A DNA stretch of 64,000 bases from WRIS01 sp964345475 (GCA_964345475.1 CAYFQW010000001.1:150789-214788); one strand, 5' to 3'; numbered from the stretch's first letter, positions 32,852 to 41,976 are shown. Notes: generated by a model not told the origin, from the sequence alone. Numbers and translations are program-made.

Positions 32852-35082
32852 TGCCATCTCCTTGCCTGAGAAAAAGAGGGTGTAAGCCCCCTCAGGCTGT
32901 CAACTAGTATTTCTATCAAATTTTTTGCAGCCTGGGTGACCGCAGGTGGTAAAGATATGAGGATGGGTATGGAAGCTCCCTCTTCTCCCGATAATTCAAT
33001 TGATGTCAAAATAAGCTTTCCATCAAAATCTTCTATCGCCTCCAGGGCTCGTGCTTCTACTTGGGATAGGACATGGCCGAATATATTTTCAGAAGTGCCG
33101 TCCTCAAGAGAAAGATAGCTTTTTTTAACCCCTAAAAGCGCTTGTGAGAACAAAGACTCATCTGCCTGAAGGACATGAGCGCTATTTATCAAAACTGGTT
33201 TCAAGGGTTCCAATTTAGCGGGCTCTAAACCCAGCGTCTCTATAAGGTCTTTAAGGGACTTCGCCGCCCAGGCACCAAGCCCGCTTTCGCTCATAAAAGG
33301 AATGTTATCAAGCACCTTCTCAAGACCTTCGGACAGAGCCTGCTGGCCATTTCCATAAGCAAGGAGCGTATAAGACCATAGATCAAACACCTTGTCTGCT
33401 ATATCGAAGCCCTGTCCATCGGCGCCTTCTCGAAGCCCATCTAAAAACGACGAGATGATTGTATTGCCCTCACTGGATGATTCAGGCACAAGTGTCGATG
33501 CCGAAAGCGCCACCTGCATACCTAAATCACCGGCATCGTGCACGAAGCGTGACGCAAATGTAGTGGAAGCAGGACTTGATGCTGTGTTCACCATTAGGAT
33601 TATGGCGCCCAAATTTCCTGGTGGAGCCGCTTTTATACGATAGGAGGCTGCTTCTTTCAGCGCTGCTTTCATTTGTTCAAACAGGCTGCTGGTCATATCC
33701 TGCAATTCTTGAGCGCAGGGTGTGTATGCCTCCATTGCTTCTTGATACGCGAGGGCGGACTCAGCAACCGCACGGTAGTGATACTCAAACCCCGTCTCAA
33801 TCGAACTCGTAGCCGAGGCGATTTTACCGAAGCTCGATACACTAAACTTACATTGTGGACAGGTCTCAAAGCCTCCCTGATCCATATCTTTCACCGACCC
33901 AAGGCCCGAAGATTGATCCAGGCTTGGACAACCTGCCCAGGCATGCATGAGCACGTTGCCGGATGAATCGATCCCTATGGGATATACCGCATCTGTATAG
34001 AGCGTCGTTTCTTTCATTTCGGAGGTATTCTTGGGCAGAAGAGGAAAGTAGGCATCGAAGCCCTCTTCAATACCCTCATATACATAACCACGTGCAAGCT
34101 CATCCGCGGCAAAGGCATAGAAGTGTTTTCGTAGAATAGAATCCGCTTGGGCCTCAACGGACGTTCCTGTGGCTTGCTCGTCTGACAGGCGTTGAGGGTA
34201 ATAGTTCTGGGCGCGTTTGAGTGCAACAGAGTAATCCCAGGTGTCGAGGGAGTGATAAAAAGGATTCAAACTTGCATCTAGCGTAGAAAGATGTGAGGCT
34301 CTTTCGTACATGCAATACGATGGATTATTCCCGCAGTCGTATAAAAAACCCTTTTCTTTTTCCTCACGCGCTTTTTCTGCAGCTTTTTCTGCTTCGTCAG
34401 CGAGCTCCTTAATAGCCTCTTTGTCATCATCAACATCTTCTAGAAATTTTTTGGCCTCGTCGGCGGGACCAACACTAATCTCTTCGCCTTCGAAAGGCAG
34501 CAACAATGCGAGACCTGTGTATTCGGCATTGAGCGGTCCTCCAGAATTCGCCTTAGCCAATGATTCAGCCTGAGCCGCGCTTATAAAAGGCAAGAGTTTC
34601 TGCAGTGTATTAAGGCCATCAGCAGCTTTTTCGGCAAATGAATTTCTTGCCTCAAACAATTTTTTACCAGCCTTAAGCAGACTGTCGGCGAGGGTGTCTA
34701 TCGCAGGGACGCAAAGAGCAACGAGCCCTAGCCCCGTTAACACAATGCTCATCAAAGAGAGGGAAAGAACTATCGCGTCGCTTATTTGTACGATAATCAT
34801 GAACTCCGCTACTTGGTTTTCAGCAGCTAAAACTGCTACGTCAGCAACATTTTGGATGGTTGCAGCAGCAGAATTAACTTGATAAACCTGAGCCGTTGTG
34901 AAAATAAGAGCGAGGGAGAGAAGGAGGGCAATCACCATGCCCGAAGTTGAGAATCCCCCGTCTTCTTGAATAAAAGAACTGCTGACATGACCTCCTCTTG
35001 CGTGGGCGATTGCAGATGAAAAAACTGTTTTCCGTTTATACTTTTGCACTCTTGGAGTGTGCGTCCCGGGTCTTGGTTTCAT
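32848..35082 (-). CDS. Large TadG-like pilus-associated protein
   Basis: 744 aa. After a basic tail of ~45 residues comes one membrane helix (GMVIALLLSLALIFTTAQVY), and then NSAAATIQNVADVAVLAAENQVAEF, the typical start of Tad/TadG-like membrane-anchored proteins. A second hydrophobic region (about 110-160) follows. The large remainder is extracellular, helical, Ala/Ser-rich with a Glu/Lys coiled coil (DDDKEAIKELADEAEKAAEK) near residue 240 and Cys pairs (CGNNPSYC; CPQC). Start ATG 35082 has AGGAGG at 4 nt and overlaps the previous stop as ATGA. No VWA domain, unlike proteobacterial TadG. Probably part of pilus anchoring; inference. Confidence 0.68.
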   Translation of the reverse strand: MKPRPGTHTPRVQKYKRKTVFSSAIAHARGGHVSSSFIQEDGGFSTSGMVIALLLSLALIFTTAQVYQVNSAAATIQNVADVAVLAAENQVAEFMIIVQISDAIVLSLSLMSIVLTGLGLVALCVPAIDTLADSLLKAGKKLFEARNSFAEKAADGLNTLQKLLPFISAAQAESLAKANSGGPLNAEYTGLALLLPFEGEEISVGPADEAKKFLEDVDDDKEAIKELADEAEKAAEKAREEKEKGFLYDCGNNPSYCMYERASHLSTLDASLNPFYHSLDTWDYSVALKRAQNYYPQRLSDEQATGTSVEAQADSILRKHFYAFAADELARGYVYEGIEEGFDAYFPLLPKNTSEMKETTLYTDAVYPIGIDSSGNVLMHAWAGCPSLDQSSGLGSVKDMDQGGFETCPQCKFSVSSFGKIASATSSIETGFEYHYRAVAESALAYQEAMEAYTPCAQELQDMTSSLFEQMKAALKEAASYRIKAAPPGNLGAIILMVNTASSPASTTFASRFVHDAGDLGMQVALSASTLVPESSSEGNTIISSFLDGLREGADGQGFDIADKVFDLWSYTLLAYGNGQQALSEGLEKVLDNIPFMSESGLGAWAAKSLKDLIETLGLEPAKLEPLKPVLINSAHVLQADESLFSQALLGVKKSYLSLEDGTSENIFGHVLSQVEARALEAIEDFDGKLILTSIELSGEEGASIPILISLPPAVTQAAKNLIEILVDSLRGLTPSFSQARRWQ

Positions 35083-35597
35083 AGATCCTCCTTTACCCAC
35101 GCGCCAGGATTCATTCCCCATTCATTTGAAAACACCCACTCGGGTTGGGTTTCCGCGGAAACCGAAACTTCCTGATGGTACGTACCATCGGACCCAAGAA
35201 CCCCTAAAAGACCTACCCCAGCATCAAAAAGTGGCAAGAGCTTCAAACGATTTTTTATTGTCACTCGAACTTGCTCAGATCCTTCATTTCCTTCAATTTC
35301 AATGTCCCAGCTGCAGGCATCGTTATGGATATGAAAATTGTCTTGCGGAGGAACTGCACCTAAGCGCCTCAGGACAAATGCCCGATATGCATCTTGATTT
35401 GACCCTGCAGCGTCGGTGGATGTTGCAATTAAGCGACAGGCTTCGCTCGCGGCGGACTTCATAACCATATGAGTGTATAAAATTATGCCTGGCTGTATTA
35501 ACAGCAAGAGCAAAATGAACAGTACCGGTATGAGCAAGGCGCTCTCGATTGTTGCCTGACCTTGTTCTTCTTTTACTTTTCTAATACAAGAAGACAT
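35079..35597 (-). CDS. TadE-like minor pseudopilin, first copy
   Basis: 172 aa. Class III-type site KEEQG|QATIESALLIPVLFILLLLLI, with Glu at +5, followed by one membrane helix. The rest is beta-rich and exposed outside the cell. Length and the ESALLIPV pattern match TadE/TadF. Start ATG 35597 with GGGAG 9 nt upstream; it overlaps the preceding prepilin-like gene by 17 nt. Confidence 0.86.
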   Translation of the reverse strand: MSSCIRKVKEEQGQATIESALLIPVLFILLLLLIQPGIILYTHMVMKSAASEACRLIATSTDAAGSNQDAYRAFVLRRLGAVPPQDNFHIHNDACSWDIEIEGNEGSEQVRVTIKNRLKLLPLFDAGVGLLGVLGSDGTYHQEVSVSAETQPEWVFSNEWGMNPGAWVKEDL

Positions 35598-35892
35598 CTC
35601 CCACCACTCCCATAAAAACATTGCTTATATGATGAGATGCGCTTGCAAGGGCGTGCTCAACGAAAAGACCAGATTCCAAAGCCCGCCAAAGAATACCTAA
35701 AGCAAGGAATAAGGCGAGGAAAGCAGCGAGAACCAAGGCGTATTCTATGCTTGCCTGTCCCCTTTCGTCCCGAAGCTTCCGTTTTGAACATGCTTCCTTG
35801 CCTCGGTGTGCCTGGCGTCGCGAAGTCGCGGGAGAGCTGCCAAGACAAAAATAGAACCCGTCCCGTATATCGTGAGCACGCCTCGTTTTCAT
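35581..35892 (-). CDS. Small prepilin-like protein of the Tad locus
   Basis: 103 aa. The site ERG|QASIEYALVLAAFLALFLALGIL (Glu +5, Tyr +6) and a short C terminus make it a pseudopilin. Its leader is unusually long, ~45 residues, basic and Cys-containing (ATSRRQAHRGKEACSKRK). It overlaps flp by ATGA at the start and tadE at the end. Probably a minor pilin. It is longer than Flp and shorter than TadE. Confidence 0.8.
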   Translation of the reverse strand: MKTRRAHDIRDGFYFCLGSSPATSRRQAHRGKEACSKRKLRDERGQASIEYALVLAAFLALFLALGILWRALESGLFVEHALASASHHISNVFMGVVGDVFLY

Positions 35893-36101
35893 AAGCTATT
35901 AATACCTTCAGCTATCGCATTCCATAACTCTTGGATTTTCGGTCGAAATAGGGTTATGGCGATAATAGCAATGACTACGAGTACGCCAACGAGTATTGCA
36001 TACTCAGTTGTTCCTTGGCCTTTTGTGTTACGAAGCACTTTATTGAGCTTTGCCTGTATCGAGACAAAGAGCGCACAGCTGTGTTTTGTAAGTTTCTTCA
36101 T
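35889..36101 (-). CDS. flp: Flp/Fap major pilin
   Basis: 70-aa prepilin. Basic leader to Gly28, then QGTTEYAILVGVLVVIAIIAI; Glu +5/Tyr +6 after the predicted cut is the class III signature. The mature pilin is ~42 residues. Ribosome site GAAAGGA is 9 nt upstream. It follows tadC after a 93-nt gap, longer than elsewhere in the operon, where an extra promoter or RNA processing site for high pilin expression could lie (inference). Confidence 0.93.
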   Translation of the reverse strand: MKKLTKHSCALFVSIQAKLNKVLRNTKGQGTTEYAILVGVLVVIAIIAITLFRPKIQELWNAIAEGINSL

Positions 36102-36194
36102 AGGTGTCTTCCTTTCAATATCTTATTCATTCAGCACATATACCAGGTGGTGCCATACCCAAGCTTTGTACTTATGCACATCCTCTGTTTGTCA

Positions 36195-37172
36195 CTAAAA
36201 CCCCTGCATCATCTCAAGCAATATTGGTCCGAGAACCAATATCAACATAGCAGGCAGAATAAGTGCTGCAGTAGGAACGAGCATTTTTACGGGGGCTTTT
36301 GCTACAGCCTCCTCTCGTTCTGCCTTATGTATTAAACGTGCTTCCAATGCAGCTGAATCGAAACTGTCAGCTAATGATGTACCAAACCGGATCGAACGAA
36401 TGATGCTTTCAATCACCCGTGAAAACAGCACAGAATTGTAGCTGGAGGCTAAATCACGAAGCGCTTCCTCTCGGGTCCTCAAGCCAAGCCGCCACTGCCT
36501 TTGTGCGGAAGCACTTGCTTGAGCCAAGTCAGTATCAAAATAAACTGGATACAGCTCGAAAGAACTATCAAATGACAGCCCACTTCTAAGTCCTAAAGCA
36601 ACCACTTCTAGCATTTCTGAAAGATGTGCCTCTAAGTCAAGCTTTCGCTTTTTTTCAAGACGCTGCAAGGCCTTCTTCGGTAAAAGCCAAGCGCTTATCC
36701 CTCCAGCCAACAAAGCCGCGAAAGCAAGTTCTGTTGAAAAGATTGCTCCAAACAATGCGCCGACAAACACCATAATCCCCACTAAGCGAAGCCGTGCATC
36801 ACAAACCCCCTTTGTTGATACCTGTGCAGCAAGCCCAGCGCGACAGATAATTGTGTCGAAGTTTTTACTTCCGAGGAATAGAAGTCTCTCAAATCTTGTT
36901 CCCTGGGTGCTAGACAGGGCTGCTGCTTTGGTTCTTTTTTTGAAATAAGAGATCAGGTATTCGTTAACTGAATTTCTTTTCTTTCGAAATGTCTGATTTT
37001 CAATATCAAAATCTCCGACACTGCGCATCTGCCGTACTCGTTTTCTATCTTTTAAGCGTCTGCTCCGCACATAGAATAGGGCCAACCCGAATCCTGCACA
37101 CAAGGCGGACAGGTAAGCCGAAACCTCTACGATGCCTAGATATAAGATGTTTTTTACGAAAGGCAGACCCAT
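36195..37172 (-). CDS. tadC: TadC-like type II secretion system F-domain protein
   Basis: Inner-membrane platform protein of the Tad pilus machine, 325 aa. N-terminal helix, then a cytoplasmic part, two helices, then the T2SSF domain (LEAHLSEMLEVVALGLRSGLSFDSSFELYP and SRVIESIIRSIRFGTSLADSFD), ending with VPTAALILPAMLILVLGPILLEMMQGF. ATG 37172 has AGAGG 9 nt upstream and starts 1 nt after tadB stops. TadB and TadC pair in the membrane next to TadA. Confidence 0.88.
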   Translation of the reverse strand: MGLPFVKNILYLGIVEVSAYLSALCAGFGLALFYVRSRRLKDRKRVRQMRSVGDFDIENQTFRKKRNSVNEYLISYFKKRTKAAALSSTQGTRFERLLFLGSKNFDTIICRAGLAAQVSTKGVCDARLRLVGIMVFVGALFGAIFSTELAFAALLAGGISAWLLPKKALQRLEKKRKLDLEAHLSEMLEVVALGLRSGLSFDSSFELYPVYFDTDLAQASASAQRQWRLGLRTREEALRDLASSYNSVLFSRVIESIIRSIRFGTSLADSFDSAALEARLIHKAEREEAVAKAPVKMLVPTAALILPAMLILVLGPILLEMMQGF

Positions 37173-37173
37173 G

Positions 37174-38139
37174 TCAACCAACCTCTACATCCAACAATCT
37201 CCGTACTGCAAAAATCCCGCCTAGCTGCATAAGAACAGCAAGCACTAGAAGAGAAAAACCTGTCCAACTTTCAAAAAAGGGATCTAGAAAGCCTGGCGAT
37301 AAGAAAGAAAAAATGGTGATAAGGGCGAGAGGCATAATACTCACTATACGCGCCGAAAGCTTGGCCTGGGCTGTTTGGACGCGGAGGTTCCTCTTAAGCT
37401 CAAGTTCGCTTTCAACCGAATCTCGAGCAGACTCAAGAACAGAACGCAGGCTGCCTCCCGACCGGTGCTGTATCTCAAATGCAACAGCTACAAACGCAAG
37501 CTCCGAAACCCGTATCTCATTGCGAAACGTCTCAAGTGCCTGACTCGTAGTCTTTCCCATCTCTAAGTCGTGTACAGCCGAAGCGAAAAGCGACTTCATC
37601 GGCTCGGCTGTTTCGGATGTAAGCTGTACAAAACTCTGCTGTAAGGAGTAGCCGACCTGCGAGCAAGCACCCATTGCCCGCAAGACATCGGGAACCGCCT
37701 CCCTTAGGGCCTGCTCCCTCTTCTCTTCGTGCTTGCCCAGTATGGCGTTTTGTGTAAGAAGTAATGCGATCGACAAAGCGAAGCCGACAAGAACCGACCC
37801 TCCGAAAAGAACTCCTGCAATGAATACGACAGGTAAGATGACGCAGTACCAAGAACAAAGAGCCTCGGTCTCGATAGCGTAACCCTGACTGGTTGCCCAT
37901 TTTTGTACTCGCTCGAAGAAGGCCCTCACACGGCTGTTCTGCAATAAAAACAAAGCGAGGGGATACAAGGACCGGATACCCTTACGAAACGAGCCAGCCT
38001 CTTTTAAAAATGAGTCCGTTTCGGCTCGCCAAGCATGAAGATGCAGATACGCCCTCTTGGAGATTTCTAGAGCCAAGAGAAAAGGCGATATGAAGCTCAG
38101 AATAAGAATCAAGGGATAAAGCGTGCTTGATGACGCCAT
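37174..38139 (-). CDS. tadB: TadB-like type II secretion system F-domain protein
   Basis: 321 aa. T2SSF domain visible as LREAVPDVLRAMGACSQVGYSLQQSFVQLTSE and SVEFAFEIQ-like VAVAFEIQHRSGGSLRSVLESARDSVESE, with hydrophobic helices near the N terminus, middle and C terminus. Platform protein with TadC. ATG 38139 follows GAGGTGG and overlaps tadA by 31 nt, indicating translational coupling. Confidence 0.88.
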   Translation of the reverse strand: MASSSTLYPLILILSFISPFLLALEISKRAYLHLHAWRAETDSFLKEAGSFRKGIRSLYPLALFLLQNSRVRAFFERVQKWATSQGYAIETEALCSWYCVILPVVFIAGVLFGGSVLVGFALSIALLLTQNAILGKHEEKREQALREAVPDVLRAMGACSQVGYSLQQSFVQLTSETAEPMKSLFASAVHDLEMGKTTSQALETFRNEIRVSELAFVAVAFEIQHRSGGSLRSVLESARDSVESELELKRNLRVQTAQAKLSARIVSIMPLALITIFSFLSPGFLDPFFESWTGFSLLVLAVLMQLGGIFAVRRLLDVEVG

Positions 38140-39434
38140 GACTCCACCTCATTCAAATCTATAACCGCCTTCGAGGCGCTAGCTCTTAAAAAGCTTGGCT
38201 CCTTGCTCCAAATGCCTGGATGATCCAAACTGATTCGACGGTACAAAGGAAGCACCTCACAACGTGTCGCCTCAGCGTCAACCTGTAAGGCAACAAGCTC
38301 TTGGACATAGCGGGATCCGTCAATTGCACGCGCAACATGCACAATCAGATCGATGGCGCTTGCAATTTGAAGCTCAATAACATTGATGGGTATTTCTGTC
38401 GCAAAGCGCACCATAGTTGAGAGGCGCCATACAGCATCTTTTGGCGAATTCGCATGGAGTGTAGTAAGCGACCCATCGTGACCCGTGTTCATGGCCTGAA
38501 GCATGTCTAAGGCTTCGCCACCTCGGCACTCGCCAACAATTATGCGATCGGGGCGCATCCGTAAAGAGTTAGTGACGAGCTCCCGTATACTGACTTCTCC
38601 TAGCCCCTCCGTATTCCGAGAGCGTGCCTCAAGTCGCACTACATGAGGATGGCTTGCAAACCTGAGCTCAGCAGAATCTTCGATTGTAATTATGCGTTCT
38701 TCGCGGGGTATTGCACAGGACAGAGCATTCAAAAGCGTGGTCTTTCCACTGCCTGTCGCGCCAGATACAATAATATTCTGCCTAGAAAGAACCGCCCAGG
38801 AGAGAACGCGTGAAAGGGATTCGTCGATTGAATTTAGCTGCTCGAGCTCATCCAGGGTATATTGGCGCTCTCTGAATTTTCGGATTGTAAGCACGGGCCC
38901 ATCAAGGGCAAGAGGAGGTATGATGGCGTGCACACGATGACCTTGTGCAAGCCGGGCATTTACCATAGGAGAGGCTTCATCCACCCTTCTTCCCAAAGGC
39001 CCGATGATACGATCGATCAAGAGTCTTACCTGATCGTCGTCTGAGAACGAATACGAACTGGGATAAAGCCGCCCTTCTCTTTCGAAATAAACCGACATCG
39101 ATCCATTAACCATTATCTCGGTTACGCTTTCATCGTGCAGCAAGTCTTCAAGGGGGCCAAAACCAAAGATTACATCTATGAGCTTCTCAACCAAATCCTC
39201 TCTTTCACCCAGAGGACAATCCTCCCACTTCTCGTCTTCGAATATTTGAGCGCAGACGCTTCTAACTTCGTTTTTAGCACGATACAGGCTATCTTGTGCC
39301 ACCTTGGCAATTTCATCTGAGTTCATCTTCTTATATAGCTCTGCCTTAAGCTTCTCAAGCCTTGTCAGCTCATCTCTTGTAGAGCCCCTCTGCGACAAGC
39401 TTTCTGCCTTGCGTACTTTCTCCATTAAAGACAT
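38109..39434 (-). CDS. tadA: TadA/CpaF secretion ATPase
   Basis: Hexameric cytoplasmic ATPase that powers Flp pilus extension (and in some systems retraction), 441 aa. Signatures: FGPLEDLLHDESVTEIMVNG (N-terminal CpaF domain), Walker A GATGSGKTTLL at about 240, Asp box ITIEDSAEL, His box HVVRLEAR, Walker B MRPDRIIVGECRGGEALDMLQAMNTGHDG. Start ATG 39434 with AAGGAG about 9 nt upstream; the longer TTG start at 39464 is unsupported. Overlaps tadZ by 10 nt. Confidence 0.95.
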   Translation of the reverse strand: MSLMEKVRKAESLSQRGSTRDELTRLEKLKAELYKKMNSDEIAKVAQDSLYRAKNEVRSVCAQIFEDEKWEDCPLGEREDLVEKLIDVIFGFGPLEDLLHDESVTEIMVNGSMSVYFEREGRLYPSSYSFSDDDQVRLLIDRIIGPLGRRVDEASPMVNARLAQGHRVHAIIPPLALDGPVLTIRKFRERQYTLDELEQLNSIDESLSRVLSWAVLSRQNIIVSGATGSGKTTLLNALSCAIPREERIITIEDSAELRFASHPHVVRLEARSRNTEGLGEVSIRELVTNSLRMRPDRIIVGECRGGEALDMLQAMNTGHDGSLTTLHANSPKDAVWRLSTMVRFATEIPINVIELQIASAIDLIVHVARAIDGSRYVQELVALQVDAEATRCEVLPLYRRISLDHPGIWSKEPSFLRASASKAVIDLNEVESWRHQARFIP

Positions 39435-40723
39435 GCTACTTTTCTCCTTCGAGGTGAAGCCCAAAGCTTTTTTCTTTTTTTCTGCTGAGTCTGTGTCAAG
39501 CTATTCTGAATTGCTTTTTTAGGAAGTACCTCTAATAGGAGTTTCTCGATACTTAGACACAGCGGATTATTTGACGCAATAAGCTCCTTCGACAATGCTG
39601 CTCCAAGCAATTCATCTATATCCCTTCCCCCGTCTGCAAGCTCAAAAACCCTTCGGCCTTGCAGAGAGCAGGACACGTCTATCGAGTTTAAGGGCGCAGT
39701 GCGAGAGCATCTATTAAGGGCAAACACGAAGGGATGGGTCGCAACGCCACAACGCACACAAAGGTCAAGCGCATGCTTGCATGAACGTATTGCTGAAGCC
39801 CTTTGGTCGAGGACAAAGAGTGCTGTCGAGCTTTTTTCAAGAAGCGAGATATGGTGACCCGCCCAATGAGAGTCGGTATTCACTACAATAAGATCAAAGC
39901 GATGCTGTATCTTCTCGACCAAGCTCAAGACACGCTCCTCGCACAATTCCGACTGTTCAAGTTTCATTGGGGCAGAAATAAGGGTTGGAAAGTTTTCGTG
40001 GGAAGCCATTTTTTCAATAACAGCAATATCGTGGATCTGGTCGAGTCGCAAAGGATCCCTTTCCCCCAATAAATGATGCATGTCGCCAAATTGCAAGTCT
40101 GCATCGATAAGAAGCGTACGATAGCCTAGATTCTGTGCTAAAAGTGCCGATAAAACGGAGATAGTGCTTTTTCCTGAACCACCGGATGCGCTGACAACCG
40201 AAAGTATATGGGCTGCTGTGCCAGTTGCAGTCATTATGGAAGTCGAAGAGGATTCTTCTGCAATGGACCGAGTTCTCGTGGATCCCTCGTGTGCTGTCGG
40301 CGAATAAACGCGCCTCTGCCCATCGACCCCCGAGAGTCGAACCTGTTCTCGCCTCCCCGTATTCATCCGTTTAAATCCACCGTATCTTCTTGAAAAATCT
40401 ACCTGGGAAAGGGTCCCGTCTATCCCAGCTGCGTTCGCACGACTCCTCAAAGAGCCCGAGCCTTGGAAAGCTAAGAGATATACTTTTCGTATCATTGAGT
40501 CTTTTTTTAATGCTGCAGCTAGATTTATAGCATCTATTTCATCACTAGAAGCAACCCATACTTCCTTGGTTGTTTCGTCTGCCTGCAAATATTGACGCGC
40601 TTCTATTGCACTGCAAAATACTCTCAGCCAAGATTGAGCTTCGATATTTTCTGTTTCAAGACCTAGTATCGCGGGGTTCTGCATACTCTCTGCATCAGCA
40701 CATAAAACTATCTCTGGACACAT
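39425..40723 (-). CDS. tadZ: TadZ/CpaE-like MinD-family ATPase
   Basis: 432 aa. N-terminal receiver-like domain without the phospho-acceptor pattern (about 1-125), then a Ser/Arg/Thr-rich linker, then a ParA/MinD ATPase: SVVSASGGSGKSTISVLSALL with the deviant Walker A, LLIDADLQFGDMHHLLG (CpaE signature), VVNTDSHWAGHH and VLDQRASAIRSCKHAL. TadZ localises the pilus machine at the pole. The C-terminal ~25 residues are Lys/Gln-rich. Start ATG 40723 shares one base with the cpaB stop (TAATG). Confidence 0.9.
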   Translation of the reverse strand: MCPEIVLCADAESMQNPAILGLETENIEAQSWLRVFCSAIEARQYLQADETTKEVWVASSDEIDAINLAAALKKDSMIRKVYLLAFQGSGSLRSRANAAGIDGTLSQVDFSRRYGGFKRMNTGRREQVRLSGVDGQRRVYSPTAHEGSTRTRSIAEESSSTSIMTATGTAAHILSVVSASGGSGKSTISVLSALLAQNLGYRTLLIDADLQFGDMHHLLGERDPLRLDQIHDIAVIEKMASHENFPTLISAPMKLEQSELCEERVLSLVEKIQHRFDLIVVNTDSHWAGHHISLLEKSSTALFVLDQRASAIRSCKHALDLCVRCGVATHPFVFALNRCSRTAPLNSIDVSCSLQGRRVFELADGGRDIDELLGAALSKELIASNNPLCLSIEKLLLEVLPKKAIQNSLTQTQQKKRKKLWASPRRRKVACL

Positions 40724-41511
40724 TAGAAGTCCTCCTCCTTGTTGTTTTCCGGCGGCAACACGAAATATAATTCCATTTTTTGGGACGCTGCAATTACCTC
40801 TTGAACCGACTCAGGGCTCAGAGCAAGCGTGACCCATGAGGTTGCGGAGCTTGAGCTAACCCCCGCTTCTTTGACGTTTGTCGCAAGGACTAAAACGTCT
40901 TGGGCTAAAAGGCTTGTTGTTGCCCCCGTTGCATACACATCTACGTGCATGCCTTCATCCAGCACACCACCAATAGTCTGTACATCTTTTGCAGGAACAC
41001 TCAGTGCGCTCAAATCGGGAGGGCAGGTCCATTTCTTGTCTTTCTCAACAAACCGTTTGCCAGAAATTACTTCTCCCTCCAAAATGGGAGAGCTCGTTGT
41101 TTTCTTATCTATATCAGCCAGTGAGCCTATAGCGTCCTCGGGCAGGAGGTCGACGAGCCAAAGTTTGCTATCAGTATTCGATTCGTCAACGAATTCACCT
41201 ATCGAAATATCTCGCTTGGCAACGTATACCTCTATCTGATCCCCTCCGTAGCGAGACAAAGCTTCTGCACGCGCCTCTGCGGCTTCTCCTTTAACACTCT
41301 GGACGAAAAGAAAAACCATGAAGACACAGAGCAAGCCGCTAATACCTCCAAATATGAGTGATTTTGACTTCCTCACAACCCAGCCCTTCCCTTCAGCACA
41401 AAGTACGGAACAACGCCTAAAGACATATTTCATTAAGCTTTTAAGGCGGCTTCGCTTTTGTTCTTCGAAATGTAAAAAATAGTATAGGAGCGACTTACAA
41501 CAAGAATGCAT
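40723..41511 (-). CDS. cpaB: CpaB/RcpC-like pilus assembly protein
   Basis: Up to 262 aa. One membrane helix (SLIFGGISGLLCVFMVFLFVQ, about 48-68), then an SAF-type domain (IEVYVAKRDISIGEFVDESN and LSALSVPAKDVQTIGGVLDEGMHVDVYA) and a C-terminal RcpC-like part ending VTLALSPESVQEVIAASQKMELYFVLPP. In Gram-negatives CpaB acts with the secretin; here no secretin is present. The start is uncertain: 41511, ATG 41433 or GTG about 41378 are possible and none has a good ribosome site. First gene of the operon. Confidence 0.82.
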   Translation of the reverse strand: MHSCCKSLLYYFLHFEEQKRSRLKSLMKYVFRRCSVLCAEGKGWVVRKSKSLIFGGISGLLCVFMVFLFVQSVKGEAAEARAEALSRYGGDQIEVYVAKRDISIGEFVDESNTDSKLWLVDLLPEDAIGSLADIDKKTTSSPILEGEVISGKRFVEKDKKWTCPPDLSALSVPAKDVQTIGGVLDEGMHVDVYATGATTSLLAQDVLVLATNVKEAGVSSSSATSWVTLALSPESVQEVIAASQKMELYFVLPPENNKEEDF

Positions 41512-41863
41512 TCGGCAAGCTATCGAAAGCGAGGCGGAACTATCCCAAAAAGGTCAGAAATAACTTCTAGAATCTAACGTACTTCAAACATCTTCAACGC
41601 TCAATAAAGCAACATGCAGTCCTACCTACAACCTCAGATGGTAAACTGCCGCCCACCGTATTCTTCCCGACAATACGGCCCCGCATCCTCTCTCATATGT
41701 TTCGAGAGGCATCCGCAAGGAGTACTACCACGTTTTACTGTCTTGAAGTTTATTAAGATGATGGAGAATATATCATCATCACGAGTGTCTTATAATAATC
41801 GCTAATATTTCATTTGCGGAAATTGAAATCTTGTGAGAGAATAATTTACCGCGTTACATATGT
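41512..41863. other. Leader/promoter region of the Tad operon with two hairpins
   Basis: 352 nt upstream of cpaB. Two stems: CCGTATT (41656-41662) with AATACGG (41672-41678), and CCTCTC (41687-41692) with GAGAGG (41704-41709). I compared the region by eye with c-di-GMP-I and -II riboswitch consensus elements and do not find them. The structured leader is real; its function is unknown. Confidence 0.4.
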
Positions 41864-41938
41864 GGGCGATTGGCGCAGCGGGAGCGCAGGAGTTTTACAC
41901 ACTCAAGGTCGGGGGTTCAAATCCCTCATCGCCCACCA
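41864..41938 (+). tRNA. tRNA-Val (anticodon TAC)
   Basis: 75 nt: acceptor GGGCGAT pairs with ATCGCCC, D-arm GCGC-AGCGGGA-GCGC, anticodon loop TTTACAC (anticodon TAC), T-arm GGGGG-TTCAAAT-CCCTC (one wobble/mismatch), discriminator A and encoded CCA at 41936-41938. The top anticodon-stem pair is G-A, which is slightly irregular. Confidence 0.93.
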
Positions 41939-41954
41939 CTTTTATTTCATGTAT

Positions 41955-41976
41955 CCCCACCATGTGGGGTTTTTTA
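41955..41976 (+). terminator. Terminator after tRNA-Val
   Basis: CCCCAC (41955-41960) pairs with GTGGGG (41964-41969) across a 3-nt loop, followed by a T-run (41970-41975). Confidence 0.8.

Noticed and set aside
41512..41863. c-di-GMP riboswitch before the Tad operon
   Set aside because: Neither the GGGCAAACC/GACGCAAAGCC pattern of class I nor the class II core is present.
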